DNA of 27,039 nucleotides from a virus. The stretch lies in IMG/VR virus record IMGVR_UViG_3300025276_000177, positions 1 to 27,039 of that record, one strand, 5' to 3'. This document shows, piece after piece, positions 8,538 to 16,839 of the stretch. The first letter of the stretch is position 1. Each line of letters begins with the position of its first letter. The notes beneath the pieces were generated by a model that had not been told where the DNA came from, made no database searches, and worked only from the letters and a program-made list of their open reading frames with translations. A program made the position numbers and the translations under genes.

Positions 8538-9725
8538 ATGTCTACACCTAATGGCGGTTTAATAACTGAAACAAATATACAATACTATGAAGGTGCTCAG
8601 CAATTCTTCATAAGCACGCTTACTCAAGGATCGGTTACTACAACTTTTAATACTGATTTAATATTAGGATCTTCTACTAGTTGGAATCCTAGTGACTCTG
8701 ATTACGCTTTAAATAATTTTCTTATATTTACTAGCGCTAATGGAATAACGTTTGTTCCATATATAACTTCATACATAGTAACAGGTAATACTATAACTTT
8801 TCCAGGTAATCTACCGCAGTTTAGTTATGTAAGAATTCAATTAAAAAGCACTGCTGTAGAAAATAACTACGGAAGTTATGAATACACAAAGTTAAACGAT
8901 ATTATAAATAACTTTATAGTTGGGTACGTTGGTCAAGATAAACTAATACCTAGAGTAAATAGAACAGATGTTATATTTCATGCTAAACGTGGATTACAAG
9001 AATTTAGTTTTGATACTTTAAAAAGTATTAAATCACAAGAGTTATCTGTACCTGGATCATTAAGTGTTCCAATGCCTCAAGATTATGTTAACTATGTTAA
9101 AATGTCATGGGTTGATGCTATAGGTGTTAAACATACTATATATCCTACACAATTAACTAGCAGTCCAAGTGAAGCTCCATTGCAAGATAATTTTGGTGAT
9201 ATTATACAAGATCAATTTGGTGAAAACACAGAAGGTAGTTCTCAAACAGATGAAAGATGGGCTGCTAATAATCCAGCTAATATAACTGGCGCTAATATTA
9301 ACAACAACATGTCTGATTGGTGGGGTATGAACAGCTGGGGTTATGGTTTTCAAAACTATGGCCAAAGGTATGGTGGCGATCCTGTCAACATGCAAACAAA
9401 CGGTTGGTTTACAATAAACGAAACTACAGGTACTATATCATTCTCTAGTGATTTAGCTAATAAACTTATATTGCTAGAGTACATTTCTGATGGACTTGCT
9501 TATGACTTGGATACTAAAGTACCAAAGATGGCTGAATCAGCTATGTACGCTCATCTAAGTTATTCTATATTGTCAACTAGAGCTAATATACAAGAGTACG
9601 TGGTTCAAAGATACAAAAAAGAAAGGTCTTCAGAATTAAGAAACGCAAAGATAAGATTGTCTAACATTAAGCTTGATGAAATAGTTCAAGTAATGAGAGG
9701 TAAATCTAAATGGATAAAATCATAA
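8538..9725 (+). CDS. Head-tail adaptor or tail-ring protein (putative)
   Basis: A 395-residue structural protein. The N-terminal 110 residues are beta-rich and could be a peripheral domain. From residue 115, SYEYTKLNDIINNFIVGYVG, VIFHAKRGLQEFSFDTLKS and MPQDYVNYVKMSWVD form a distinctive core that I associate with adaptor/ring proteins of crAss-like and marine podoviruses (by memory, compared by others with P22 gp4-type tail accessory factors). The C-terminus is helical and basic (QRYKKERSSELRNAKIRLSN), as in adaptors that dock against the portal. Residues 240-285 are rich in Asn, Gly and Trp (NNNMSDWWGMNSWGYG) and look like an exposed loop. It sits 3 bases after the previous gene and 3 bases before the next, so the three are likely co-translated. 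Confidence 0.75.
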   Translation: MSTPNGGLITETNIQYYEGAQQFFISTLTQGSVTTTFNTDLILGSSTSWNPSDSDYALNNFLIFTSANGITFVPYITSYIVTGNTITFPGNLPQFSYVRIQLKSTAVENNYGSYEYTKLNDIINNFIVGYVGQDKLIPRVNRTDVIFHAKRGLQEFSFDTLKSIKSQELSVPGSLSVPMPQDYVNYVKMSWVDAIGVKHTIYPTQLTSSPSEAPLQDNFGDIIQDQFGENTEGSSQTDERWAANNPANITGANINNNMSDWWGMNSWGYGFQNYGQRYGGDPVNMQTNGWFTINETTGTISFSSDLANKLILLEYISDGLAYDLDTKVPKMAESAMYAHLSYSILSTRANIQEYVVQRYKKERSSELRNAKIRLSNIKLDEIVQVMRGKSKWIKS

Positions 9726-9728
9726 TAC

Positions 9729-12700
9729 ATGGCTGAAATTAAAAATACCTTTTTAAAAGGTAAAATGAACCAGGATCTTGACTCTCGATTATTACCTAAC
9801 GGTGAATATCGAGAAGCTATTAATTTAATGATTAGTAGATCAGAAGGCTCTACTGTTGGCGAGTTTGAAAACATGCTAGGAAATACATCTATTAAAACTC
9901 TAAATGCAATTAACGCTAGAATAATAGGTCATTATGTAAACGAAACTACAAATAAAGTATATTTATACGCTACTGATTGGGATAGCCCTAATGGCGTTAG
10001 ATCTGTTGATAAAAAACATTTTATATACGAATTAGATTTATCAGCTCCATATAATTTAGTTACTTTAGTTACTGGTAATTTCTTAAATTTTAATCAATCT
10101 TTCCCAATAACAGGAGTTAATTTAGTTCAAGATTTATTATTTTGGACTGATAACTTAAATCAACCAAGAAAAATAAACATAAACTTAGCTAATCCAAGTC
10201 CTGTACAAAGTATTCCTACTCATTATTCATCTGAGGATAATATTTCTGTAGCAAAATATGCTCCATGTGATCCTGTTATAGTATTAGACAGAGTAATTCA
10301 TAAAGTATCATTAGTAACAACGGTTCTTAGTACAACTATTACGCCAGCTAGTATTGTTGGTATAAAAATAGGTGATATAGTTAGCCAAGCGTCTACCATA
10401 GTTCCACCAATAGCTTCTTCACCATGGAATCAATACATATACGTAGTTGCTATAGAGCCCACGGATGCTGCTGCAAACTCTATAGTATTATCAAAATCTG
10501 TAACCATTCCAACTGCTGATTTTGAAATAGCTTTTCAAAGACCAGGAATGACTAATAAAACAGAGCAATTTTTACCAGGTGGTAAACAAGTTTCACTATC
10601 TGCAGCAGTAACTGGAACTTCTCCTAATCAAGTATATGAATTTTTATTACCAGCGACAGATCATTATGCGGATATTATACCTAAAATAGGATGGTTAGTT
10701 TCAGGGCCAGACACTACTATAGAAAGTAACACTACTATAACTTCAGTTGTCGCAAGCTTTGCAGCAACAACCGGAACAGCTCCCGATACACAAGATAATA
10801 TAAAATGGACAGTAACGTTATCTAAAGCAACGACTGTTTGGGGTATAAATCAAGCAATAAAAATTGGATTAAACCCTAATTTTGATATTAGTTGGACAGG
10901 TGATGCAGATTTTTTAGAAGATAAATTTATTAGATTTAGTTATAGATTTAAATATGAAGACAATGAGTATTCTTTAATGGCTCCTTTTTCTCAACCTATG
11001 TTTATACCAAAACAAAACAGCGAGTTTGGTGGAGGTTTAAACAGCTATCAAGTTGACATGGATAACGCTTACAAATCTACTATATTAAATTGGTTTGAAA
11101 ATAGCGCTGAGAATATAGGAATAAAAATTCCATTACCTTATAAAAACCCGGCTGATTTAATTGCTGAGCTTTTAGTTATTGAAATAGATATTTTATATAA
11201 AGAGTCAGATGCTTTAGCTGTTAAAGTTTTAGATACTGTAATAGTTTCAAGCTTAACTTCAGATTTTTTAAATATTAATTTTGATGATCCTATACATGGT
11301 GATATTTTTCAAACTTATTATGAATATGATTACGCTTCCAGCAAACCTTACAAAACATTACCAGCAAGCCAAACAACTAGAGTATACGACAAAGTACCAA
11401 TTAAAGCTTTAGCTCAAGAACTTATAGGTAATAGAGTTGTTTATGGTAATTATGTAGACAAACATAGTAGCCCAGCTTCTATAGACTTTAGTGCTTTAAT
11501 AGATGCTAAAAAACCTTATAACCAAAATACAGTTGAATATCCTTTTCATAACTTAAAGCAAAATAGAACATATCAAGTTGGCTTTGTGTTATCAGATAGA
11601 TATGGAAGACAATCAGACGTTGTGTTATCTTCTTATGATAGTTTAAACGGCACAAATGGTTCAACTATATTTAGTCCTTATAATAGTTATACTGATCAAA
11701 TAGGTAATCCTATTATAGATTGGCTAGGCGATGCGTTAAGCGTTAGAATAGATTCAGCTGTTGCTACAGAATTAAACCCAGCTACTGGTATGCCAGGCAT
11801 ATGGTCTTTAACAAATCCACTTGGATGGTATTCTTACAAAGTTGTAGTTAAACAACAACAACAAGAATATTATAATGTATATCTTCCTGGTTTTGTAAAT
11901 GGTCTACCTATAACCCAAAGCGACGAACAAAACAAATCATCTTTTTCTGTGTTGCTAAGTGACAATATAAATAAAGTTCCTAGAGACTTAAATGAAGTAG
12001 GTCCTACGGATACTGAATTTAGCAGTAGCGAAAGATTATATTTAAGAGTAAACAATCCTACTTTAAACAGTAAAACAACACGACCTTATGGTGTGCCTCA
12101 AGCTTACACAGCTTGGAACAAACAATATTACCCAGGTCTTTTAGCACAAGAAGTTTTATCTATACAAACTGTAAGAGACATGGAAATAGCAGCAATACCT
12201 TTTAAAGCTAATGCTCCTGAAGGAGACTATGGTCAAGTTGGTACAACTGAGACATCAGGTGTTACAGTTCCAAATACTATAGGATCTTTACCTTGGGGTA
12301 CATCACCTAAAGTTCAACCTTTTTATAATTCTGATTTAAATCCTTTTGCAATTAAAATAGATACAACTTCTAACGGTAAGTTAGGACTTAGTTCTACAGA
12401 AATACCTACAGTAGCTGGTGGCATTGGTGCGTTAACTAATAGTTTAACACAACCTTCAACTTATCCAGTAGATAACACAGAACAAATAAGTACAATGACT
12501 CCTTATTTAAGCGTTGCAGAAACTAAACCTGTATTTTCTTTGTTAGAAATATTCTGGGAAACATCTTTGCAGGGTAAAATAAATACTTTAAATAATTTAA
12601 TAAACGCACAAGATCCTGGTATAACTAGTATAACTTCTAATTCAGCAAGTTTTAGCGAAGCTTTAGCCCCTGAAGGAACTGTAGACGCTGCTATATCTTT

Positions 12701-13868
12701 TGTAAGCGGTGGTGGAACTACAATAACAAACGCTTCTGAATTAACAAACGTATCAATACTAAGCGCGTTTAGAGCCAGTGACGTTAATTTAACAGAAAAC
12801 GTTTCAGCTTTCTTTACTTTTACTACAACTGAAAATGCTATTTATTCACTAAAAACAGCTGCAGCTAAATTCTTTGTATTTAACCAAGCGTCGGCAAATA
12901 ATCCTTCTAGCGATGTTTATAACATAACTTTTCAAGCAACTTACGATCCAGGTCAAACTGGAACTAGCTATACAAGCACAGTTACTTATGTAGCTTCTTT
13001 AACTAATATTACTCCAAGTTTTACAAGTGCCGCTGATCCAACTGGTATAACCATAGCTTCGACAACTATACAAACTTTTACAGCTGTAAACGGAACTAAC
13101 ACAGGTAATACTACTGCTAATAAAATCGAGCAATTATTATTTGATCTAAGCCCAACAAATCCATCTGCTGTTTTAAATCAATTTACAATGAGTGCTGCTG
13201 GAGTTTTGACAACTAATAGCGCTTTGACAGAAGGTCAAACTTATACTGTAATCGCTAGAGTTACTGATGTTAATGGAAACGGAATATCAGCAACAGCTAG
13301 TATAACATTTACCGTAGGTGTTCAGCACGTCCCTCAATCTATTTGTAACGGTAAACAAGGTACTTTAAGCGCTGGTTGTGGCGAAAGCTTTGAAGCTTTC
13401 TTCGGAGCAAGTTCAACAACTACATCAACAGGTTCGTACCCAACACTAAGTGGCGTGTTTTTTCCTGGTAATAATATTGATTTTTATAACGTTAGAGCAA
13501 ATGCTCCTACAGGCGTTTCTTATACAACTGGAGCCTTAACTCAAGGAGTTATGTTTATCACGCCTTTATTAACAACTACCGGAGGAGATATTACAGCTTA
13601 CTATGCAGTGCAATATAGATCAACGCCTAGTTCTAGCTGGAATTTAGCAGTTGATAGTTCTGGCAACATAACAAGTAGATATCAACTAGTAGCATCAAGC
13701 GGAAATCCTGGAACTCAAACAAAAAACTTTAGTGCACCAGGAGAGTACAGAGTTATAACAACAAACGTTTCAGGAGAAGGATGTGTAGGCTCAGGTGTTA
13801 AAAGTTTAATAATAAATTTTGGAGACGCAACATACGGAGCAACAGACTGTAGCTTAGGTCCACTGTAA
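9729..13868 (+). CDS. Large tail (muzzle/stabilisation-type) protein with adhesin-like C-terminus
   Basis: A 1379-residue tail protein. The N-terminus (NTFLKGKMNQDLDSRLLPNGEYREAIN) is a signature that I recall from the large tail stabilisation or muzzle proteins of crAss-like and marine phages. Residues 210-385 contain two copies of a small beta module opening with KIGD or KIGW and closing on a TLSK/VLSK strand. A second recalled signature, YLSVAETKPVFSLLEIFWETS (about 926-946), ends the conserved part. After it come two Ig/cadherin-like repeats (about 980-1095 and 1098-1198; the second shows FTMSAAGVLTTN and TYTVIARVTDVNGNG). A final domain (about 1203-1379) holds four cysteines and a PKD-like APGEYRVITTNVSGEG strand pair. 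The gene lies between the adaptor and a second tail protein. The exposed C-terminal half is a good candidate for host contact, although that is inference. Confidence 0.82.
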   Translation: MAEIKNTFLKGKMNQDLDSRLLPNGEYREAINLMISRSEGSTVGEFENMLGNTSIKTLNAINARIIGHYVNETTNKVYLYATDWDSPNGVRSVDKKHFIYELDLSAPYNLVTLVTGNFLNFNQSFPITGVNLVQDLLFWTDNLNQPRKININLANPSPVQSIPTHYSSEDNISVAKYAPCDPVIVLDRVIHKVSLVTTVLSTTITPASIVGIKIGDIVSQASTIVPPIASSPWNQYIYVVAIEPTDAAANSIVLSKSVTIPTADFEIAFQRPGMTNKTEQFLPGGKQVSLSAAVTGTSPNQVYEFLLPATDHYADIIPKIGWLVSGPDTTIESNTTITSVVASFAATTGTAPDTQDNIKWTVTLSKATTVWGINQAIKIGLNPNFDISWTGDADFLEDKFIRFSYRFKYEDNEYSLMAPFSQPMFIPKQNSEFGGGLNSYQVDMDNAYKSTILNWFENSAENIGIKIPLPYKNPADLIAELLVIEIDILYKESDALAVKVLDTVIVSSLTSDFLNINFDDPIHGDIFQTYYEYDYASSKPYKTLPASQTTRVYDKVPIKALAQELIGNRVVYGNYVDKHSSPASIDFSALIDAKKPYNQNTVEYPFHNLKQNRTYQVGFVLSDRYGRQSDVVLSSYDSLNGTNGSTIFSPYNSYTDQIGNPIIDWLGDALSVRIDSAVATELNPATGMPGIWSLTNPLGWYSYKVVVKQQQQEYYNVYLPGFVNGLPITQSDEQNKSSFSVLLSDNINKVPRDLNEVGPTDTEFSSSERLYLRVNNPTLNSKTTRPYGVPQAYTAWNKQYYPGLLAQEVLSIQTVRDMEIAAIPFKANAPEGDYGQVGTTETSGVTVPNTIGSLPWGTSPKVQPFYNSDLNPFAIKIDTTSNGKLGLSSTEIPTVAGGIGALTNSLTQPSTYPVDNTEQISTMTPYLSVAETKPVFSLLEIFWETSLQGKINTLNNLINAQDPGITSITSNSASFSEALAPEGTVDAAISFVSGGGTTITNASELTNVSILSAFRASDVNLTENVSAFFTFTTTENAIYSLKTAAAKFFVFNQASANNPSSDVYNITFQATYDPGQTGTSYTSTVTYVASLTNITPSFTSAADPTGITIASTTIQTFTAVNGTNTGNTTANKIEQLLFDLSPTNPSAVLNQFTMSAAGVLTTNSALTEGQTYTVIARVTDVNGNGISATASITFTVGVQHVPQSICNGKQGTLSAGCGESFEAFFGASSTTTSTGSYPTLSGVFFPGNNIDFYNVRANAPTGVSYTTGALTQGVMFITPLLTTTGGDITAYYAVQYRSTPSSSWNLAVDSSGNITSRYQLVASSGNPGTQTKNFSAPGEYRVITTNVSGEGCVGSGVKSLIINFGDATYGATDCSLGPL

Positions 13869-13898
13869 TAATCATTAAAAACACGTAATTAATATAAT

Positions 13899-15521
13899 AT
13901 GTCACTAACATTAGAAGTATCATTTTTTAACTCATACTACGTGAAGAAATTAGCAGACGTTCCTTACATATTTGAAATTGGGGCTACTAGGTCATCTACA
14001 GCCGCACAAACAGTAAGTGCTGGTGGTAATGTTAGTTTTGGCACTCTTGGTATAGGAACTCCTAAAATAGGTGATACTATTATAGGTGCAGGCGCTGCTG
14101 CTAACACAAGAGTTGTAACAGTAAACCAAAATCAAACAGTAATGACGTTTGACAAAGACGTTGCAATAACTGCTAGCGCTTATAGCTTTACAGTTACCTG
14201 GACAGGACCTCAAGTTAAAAACGAAGACGAAGATTGGTACATAGAAGAATCACGTATTAGAGGAGGTTATAATAATACATCTACTGATTTAGGTGTAAAA
14301 GCATATATAGTTGAAGATAATGACGCTCAGTCACGCAGAGAGTCGTCTCTTATATACTCAGGCATATTTAATTCAAGAACAGGTGTTAATCAAACAAATC
14401 AATTTAGTGTAGCAGAAGAAATAACTAGAAGTGTAGATCCAATAAGCGGATCAATACAAAAGTTGTTTGCAGAAGATACTAATTTACTTATATTTCAAGA
14501 GCGTAAAGTTAATAATGCTTTAATAGATAAAGATGCTATATTTACAGCTGAAGGTTCTGCTATTACAACTAGTGGTAGATTAGTTATAGGTCAAATAACT
14601 CCTATATCAGGAAACTGGGGAATAAGTACTAATCCAGAATCCTTTGCAGTATATGGTTACGCTAAGTACTTTGTTGATAGAACTCAGAATGCTGTTCTAA
14701 GACTAGCAGGAGGACAAATAACAGAAATATCAAACTATGGTATGATTGATTTTTTTAGAGATCAATTGTCAGCCATTTCAAGCACTGGTTCAATATTAGG
14801 TTCTTACGATTCTCATAATAAAAACTATGTATTATCTATACAAAAAAACAGGTTTACTAATGTTACCGACGATGGCACTTACACTAGTTTAAGTTTTGAC
14901 GAAAGATCTAAAGGTTGGACAAGTTTTTATACTTACAAACCAGGAGACATGTTTAGCTCACAAGGTAATTTTTATACAGCTAAATCTAACGCTAATAATA
15001 GTAAAATATATCAACATTATACTAATCAAACTAGAAATAGTTTTTATGGAACAACACCTCAAGCTTCATCTGTTCAATTCGTGTTTAATCCATCACCAAA
15101 CAATGTTAAAACTTTTCAAACAATTAACTATGAAGGAAGTAATGGATGGGAAGTAACATCTTTAGTTTCTGATGAAACTGGTTTTGATACAGACGTAAAT
15201 AATCAATGGGTTCTTAGAAACGATACTATTGTTGAAGGAACTGGATCGTCGCAGTATAGAAAAATATATAGTTATGTTGAAGGTTTTTATGAAGAAAATG
15301 GTATTCCTTATAGAGCAGGTTTTGATAGAAAACAAAATAAATATATGGCTGTTATACCTAACAATACACAAACAGTAATAACTGGTGAAGTTGTATTTGG
15401 TAATTCAATGACAGGTATAAAAGCTTATTACGCAACAGTAACAATGAAAACAGATGGAACAACTGATCCTAATGGTTTAAAAGAACTATTTGCAGTTGGT
15501 AGTACGTTTGCACCAAGATAA
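13899..15521 (+). CDS. Second tail protein, beta-rich, companion of the muzzle-type protein
   Basis: A 540-residue beta-rich virion protein. After a short N-terminus, residues 40-105 contain one more copy of the KIGD-type module found twice in the upstream protein. The main body has ESSLIYSGIFNSRTGVNQTNQF (near 145), KLFAEDTNLLIFQERKVN (near 188), GNWGISTNPESFAVYGY (near 245), SNYGMIDFFRDQL (near 280) and TINYEGSNGWEV (near 408). In related large tail proteins I remember these segments lying in one chain behind the NTFLKGKMN-type N-terminus, so the pair here may be one ancestral protein carried on two genes. Repeated short strands with aromatic turns suggest a propeller or layered-beta architecture. 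There is no signal peptide. Its stop abuts the next start (TAAATG). Confidence 0.78.
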   Translation: MSLTLEVSFFNSYYVKKLADVPYIFEIGATRSSTAAQTVSAGGNVSFGTLGIGTPKIGDTIIGAGAAANTRVVTVNQNQTVMTFDKDVAITASAYSFTVTWTGPQVKNEDEDWYIEESRIRGGYNNTSTDLGVKAYIVEDNDAQSRRESSLIYSGIFNSRTGVNQTNQFSVAEEITRSVDPISGSIQKLFAEDTNLLIFQERKVNNALIDKDAIFTAEGSAITTSGRLVIGQITPISGNWGISTNPESFAVYGYAKYFVDRTQNAVLRLAGGQITEISNYGMIDFFRDQLSAISSTGSILGSYDSHNKNYVLSIQKNRFTNVTDDGTYTSLSFDERSKGWTSFYTYKPGDMFSSQGNFYTAKSNANNSKIYQHYTNQTRNSFYGTTPQASSVQFVFNPSPNNVKTFQTINYEGSNGWEVTSLVSDETGFDTDVNNQWVLRNDTIVEGTGSSQYRKIYSYVEGFYEENGIPYRAGFDRKQNKYMAVIPNNTQTVITGEVVFGNSMTGIKAYYATVTMKTDGTTDPNGLKELFAVGSTFAPR

Positions 15522-15980
15522 ATGAAATTAAATAAAACACAAACAAAACAAATAGCTATACAAGATTTTAGAAATAAAATAACTTTGTTAGAAAATAAAC
15601 TTCTAACATATGACAGTCCTGATATAGTAAAAGGAAACTCAAACAGTTTTCCTTTAACCCATTCTTTTTCAGACGGCGTTTACATAAGAGAAATGTCTAT
15701 GTTAAAAGATGGAATAGTTATTGGTAAAATTCACAATCGAACTCAAACTTGGTTCTTAATGAAAGGAAGAATTAAAATAGCTACAGAAGAAGGAACAATA
15801 ATATATAACGCACCAACGTATGTAAACGCAATTGCTGGTGCTAAAAGAGTAATACAAGCATTGGAAGATTCTGTTTTTATAAACGTACATCCTAACCCAG
15901 ACAATACAACTGACACTAAGAAATTAGAAGAAAGATTAACATACAATACTTATGAAGAATTTGAAAAAAATAATACTTAA
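15522..15980 (+). CDS. Small cupin-like phage protein
   Basis: A 152-residue protein with the spacing of a single cupin beta-barrel: GVYIREMSMLKDGIVIGKIHN, then WFLMKGRIKIATEEG, then RVIQALEDSVFINVHPNP. Cupins usually bind a metal through H-x-H, E and a later H. Here H71 and H123 are present, but the second histidine of the first motif is replaced by R73 and a glutamine (Q75) lies near the usual glutamate position, so metal binding is uncertain. Similar small proteins sit beside tail genes in many marine phages, in my memory, without a settled function; capsid/tail attachment or a small metabolic role are both possible. It begins directly at the stop of the tail gene, so it is probably translationally coupled to it. 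The last 25 residues are charged and likely helical. Confidence 0.72.
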   Translation: MKLNKTQTKQIAIQDFRNKITLLENKLLTYDSPDIVKGNSNSFPLTHSFSDGVYIREMSMLKDGIVIGKIHNRTQTWFLMKGRIKIATEEGTIIYNAPTYVNAIAGAKRVIQALEDSVFINVHPNPDNTTDTKKLEERLTYNTYEEFEKNNT

Positions 15981-15992
15981 AAAAATAATTAT

Positions 15993-16820
15993 ATGACAAT
16001 GGTAGCAGTCGGCATTATTGGCGTAGCATCGACTTTAATAACAGGTTTCATTGGTGGTAGTAGAGCAGCTAAAGCTCAAAGAAACGCTGATAGAAGACAG
16101 AAAGTGCTAGCTGCGGAGCTAAAAACTTTAGAAGCAAATAGACAAGATATAAGTAATCCATATGCTAATTTTGAAAACCTTAGTGGTATGGCTTCTGATT
16201 TAAGTGGTATGGCTACTAATACTTATGCTAATTTAGGCGTTGCTACTCAAGCGGCTGAGATGCAGGCTGAAGAAGCTGATTTAGCTTTAGCTAACAGTCT
16301 AGACACAATTCGAGCAACTGGAGCAGGCGCAGGTGGAGCAACTGCTTTAGCGCAAGCAGCTTTAGAAAGTAAAAAAGGAGTATCTGCTAGTATAGAAAAA
16401 CAAGAGGCTGATAATGAAAAATTAAAAGCACAAGGAGAAGAAAGACTAGAAGGTATAAGAATTAACGAAGGTCAAAGAATGCAGAATGTTGGTATGTCAG
16501 AAGGTGCTAGAATGCAAGGAGCGGATGCTGCTGGTATACAATACACTCAAGGTATGCAAGAAAATAGAGAACAAGGCGAAATAGACAGAGTTGCTGGAAT
16601 GATGGGAATACAATCTCAAGCGTCTAGTCAAGCTTATTCAGATCAAACAAATGCTATGACAGGAACCATGAGTGCCCTAGGTAATATAGCTCAAGCTTAT
16701 GCTGGATACGAAGCGCCAGCAACACCACCAGGAGGTGGCAGTGGCGGCGGTGGCGGTGGTGGCACAGGTAGCGGTGGTAACACAGGTGGTAGTGCTCAAC
16801 CTAGCACCGGAAGCGTTTAA
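15993..16820 (+). CDS. Internal virion (ejection) protein, T7 gp14-like (putative)
   Basis: A 275-residue protein with a glycine-rich hydrophobic N-terminal helix (VAVGIIGVASTLITGFIGG, residues 4-22). A long Ala/Gln/Glu-rich helical body (about 23-240) and a low-complexity glycine/serine tail follow. This layout, with NPYANFENLSGMASDLSGMA and then a stretch of short hydrophilic heptads, is the one I recall for small internal core proteins that leave the capsid with the DNA and line a channel across the host envelope, comparable to T7 gp14. The evidence is composition and position (after the tail genes, before a larger internal protein and a giant one), not a catalytic motif. The N-terminal helix could insert in a membrane. 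Start choice: ATG at 15993 is followed by another ATG at 15999; the first fits the TAATTAT leader. Confidence 0.62.
   Translation: MTMVAVGIIGVASTLITGFIGGSRAAKAQRNADRRQKVLAAELKTLEANRQDISNPYANFENLSGMASDLSGMATNTYANLGVATQAAEMQAEEADLALANSLDTIRATGAGAGGATALAQAALESKKGVSASIEKQEADNEKLKAQGEERLEGIRINEGQRMQNVGMSEGARMQGADAAGIQYTQGMQENREQGEIDRVAGMMGIQSQASSQAYSDQTNAMTGTMSALGNIAQAYAGYEAPATPPGGGSGGGGGGGTGSGGNTGGSAQPSTGSV
16729..16812 (+). repeat. Glycine-codon low-complexity tract
   Basis: The end of the preceding internal protein is encoded by a run of GGT/GGC/GGA codons interrupted by Ser, Thr and Asn codons (protein PGGGSGGGGGGGTGSGGN). It is a local GC peak in an AT-rich genome and a likely site of replication slippage and length variation. 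Confidence 0.85.
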
Positions 16821-16839
16821 CAACTAAATTAACATAACA

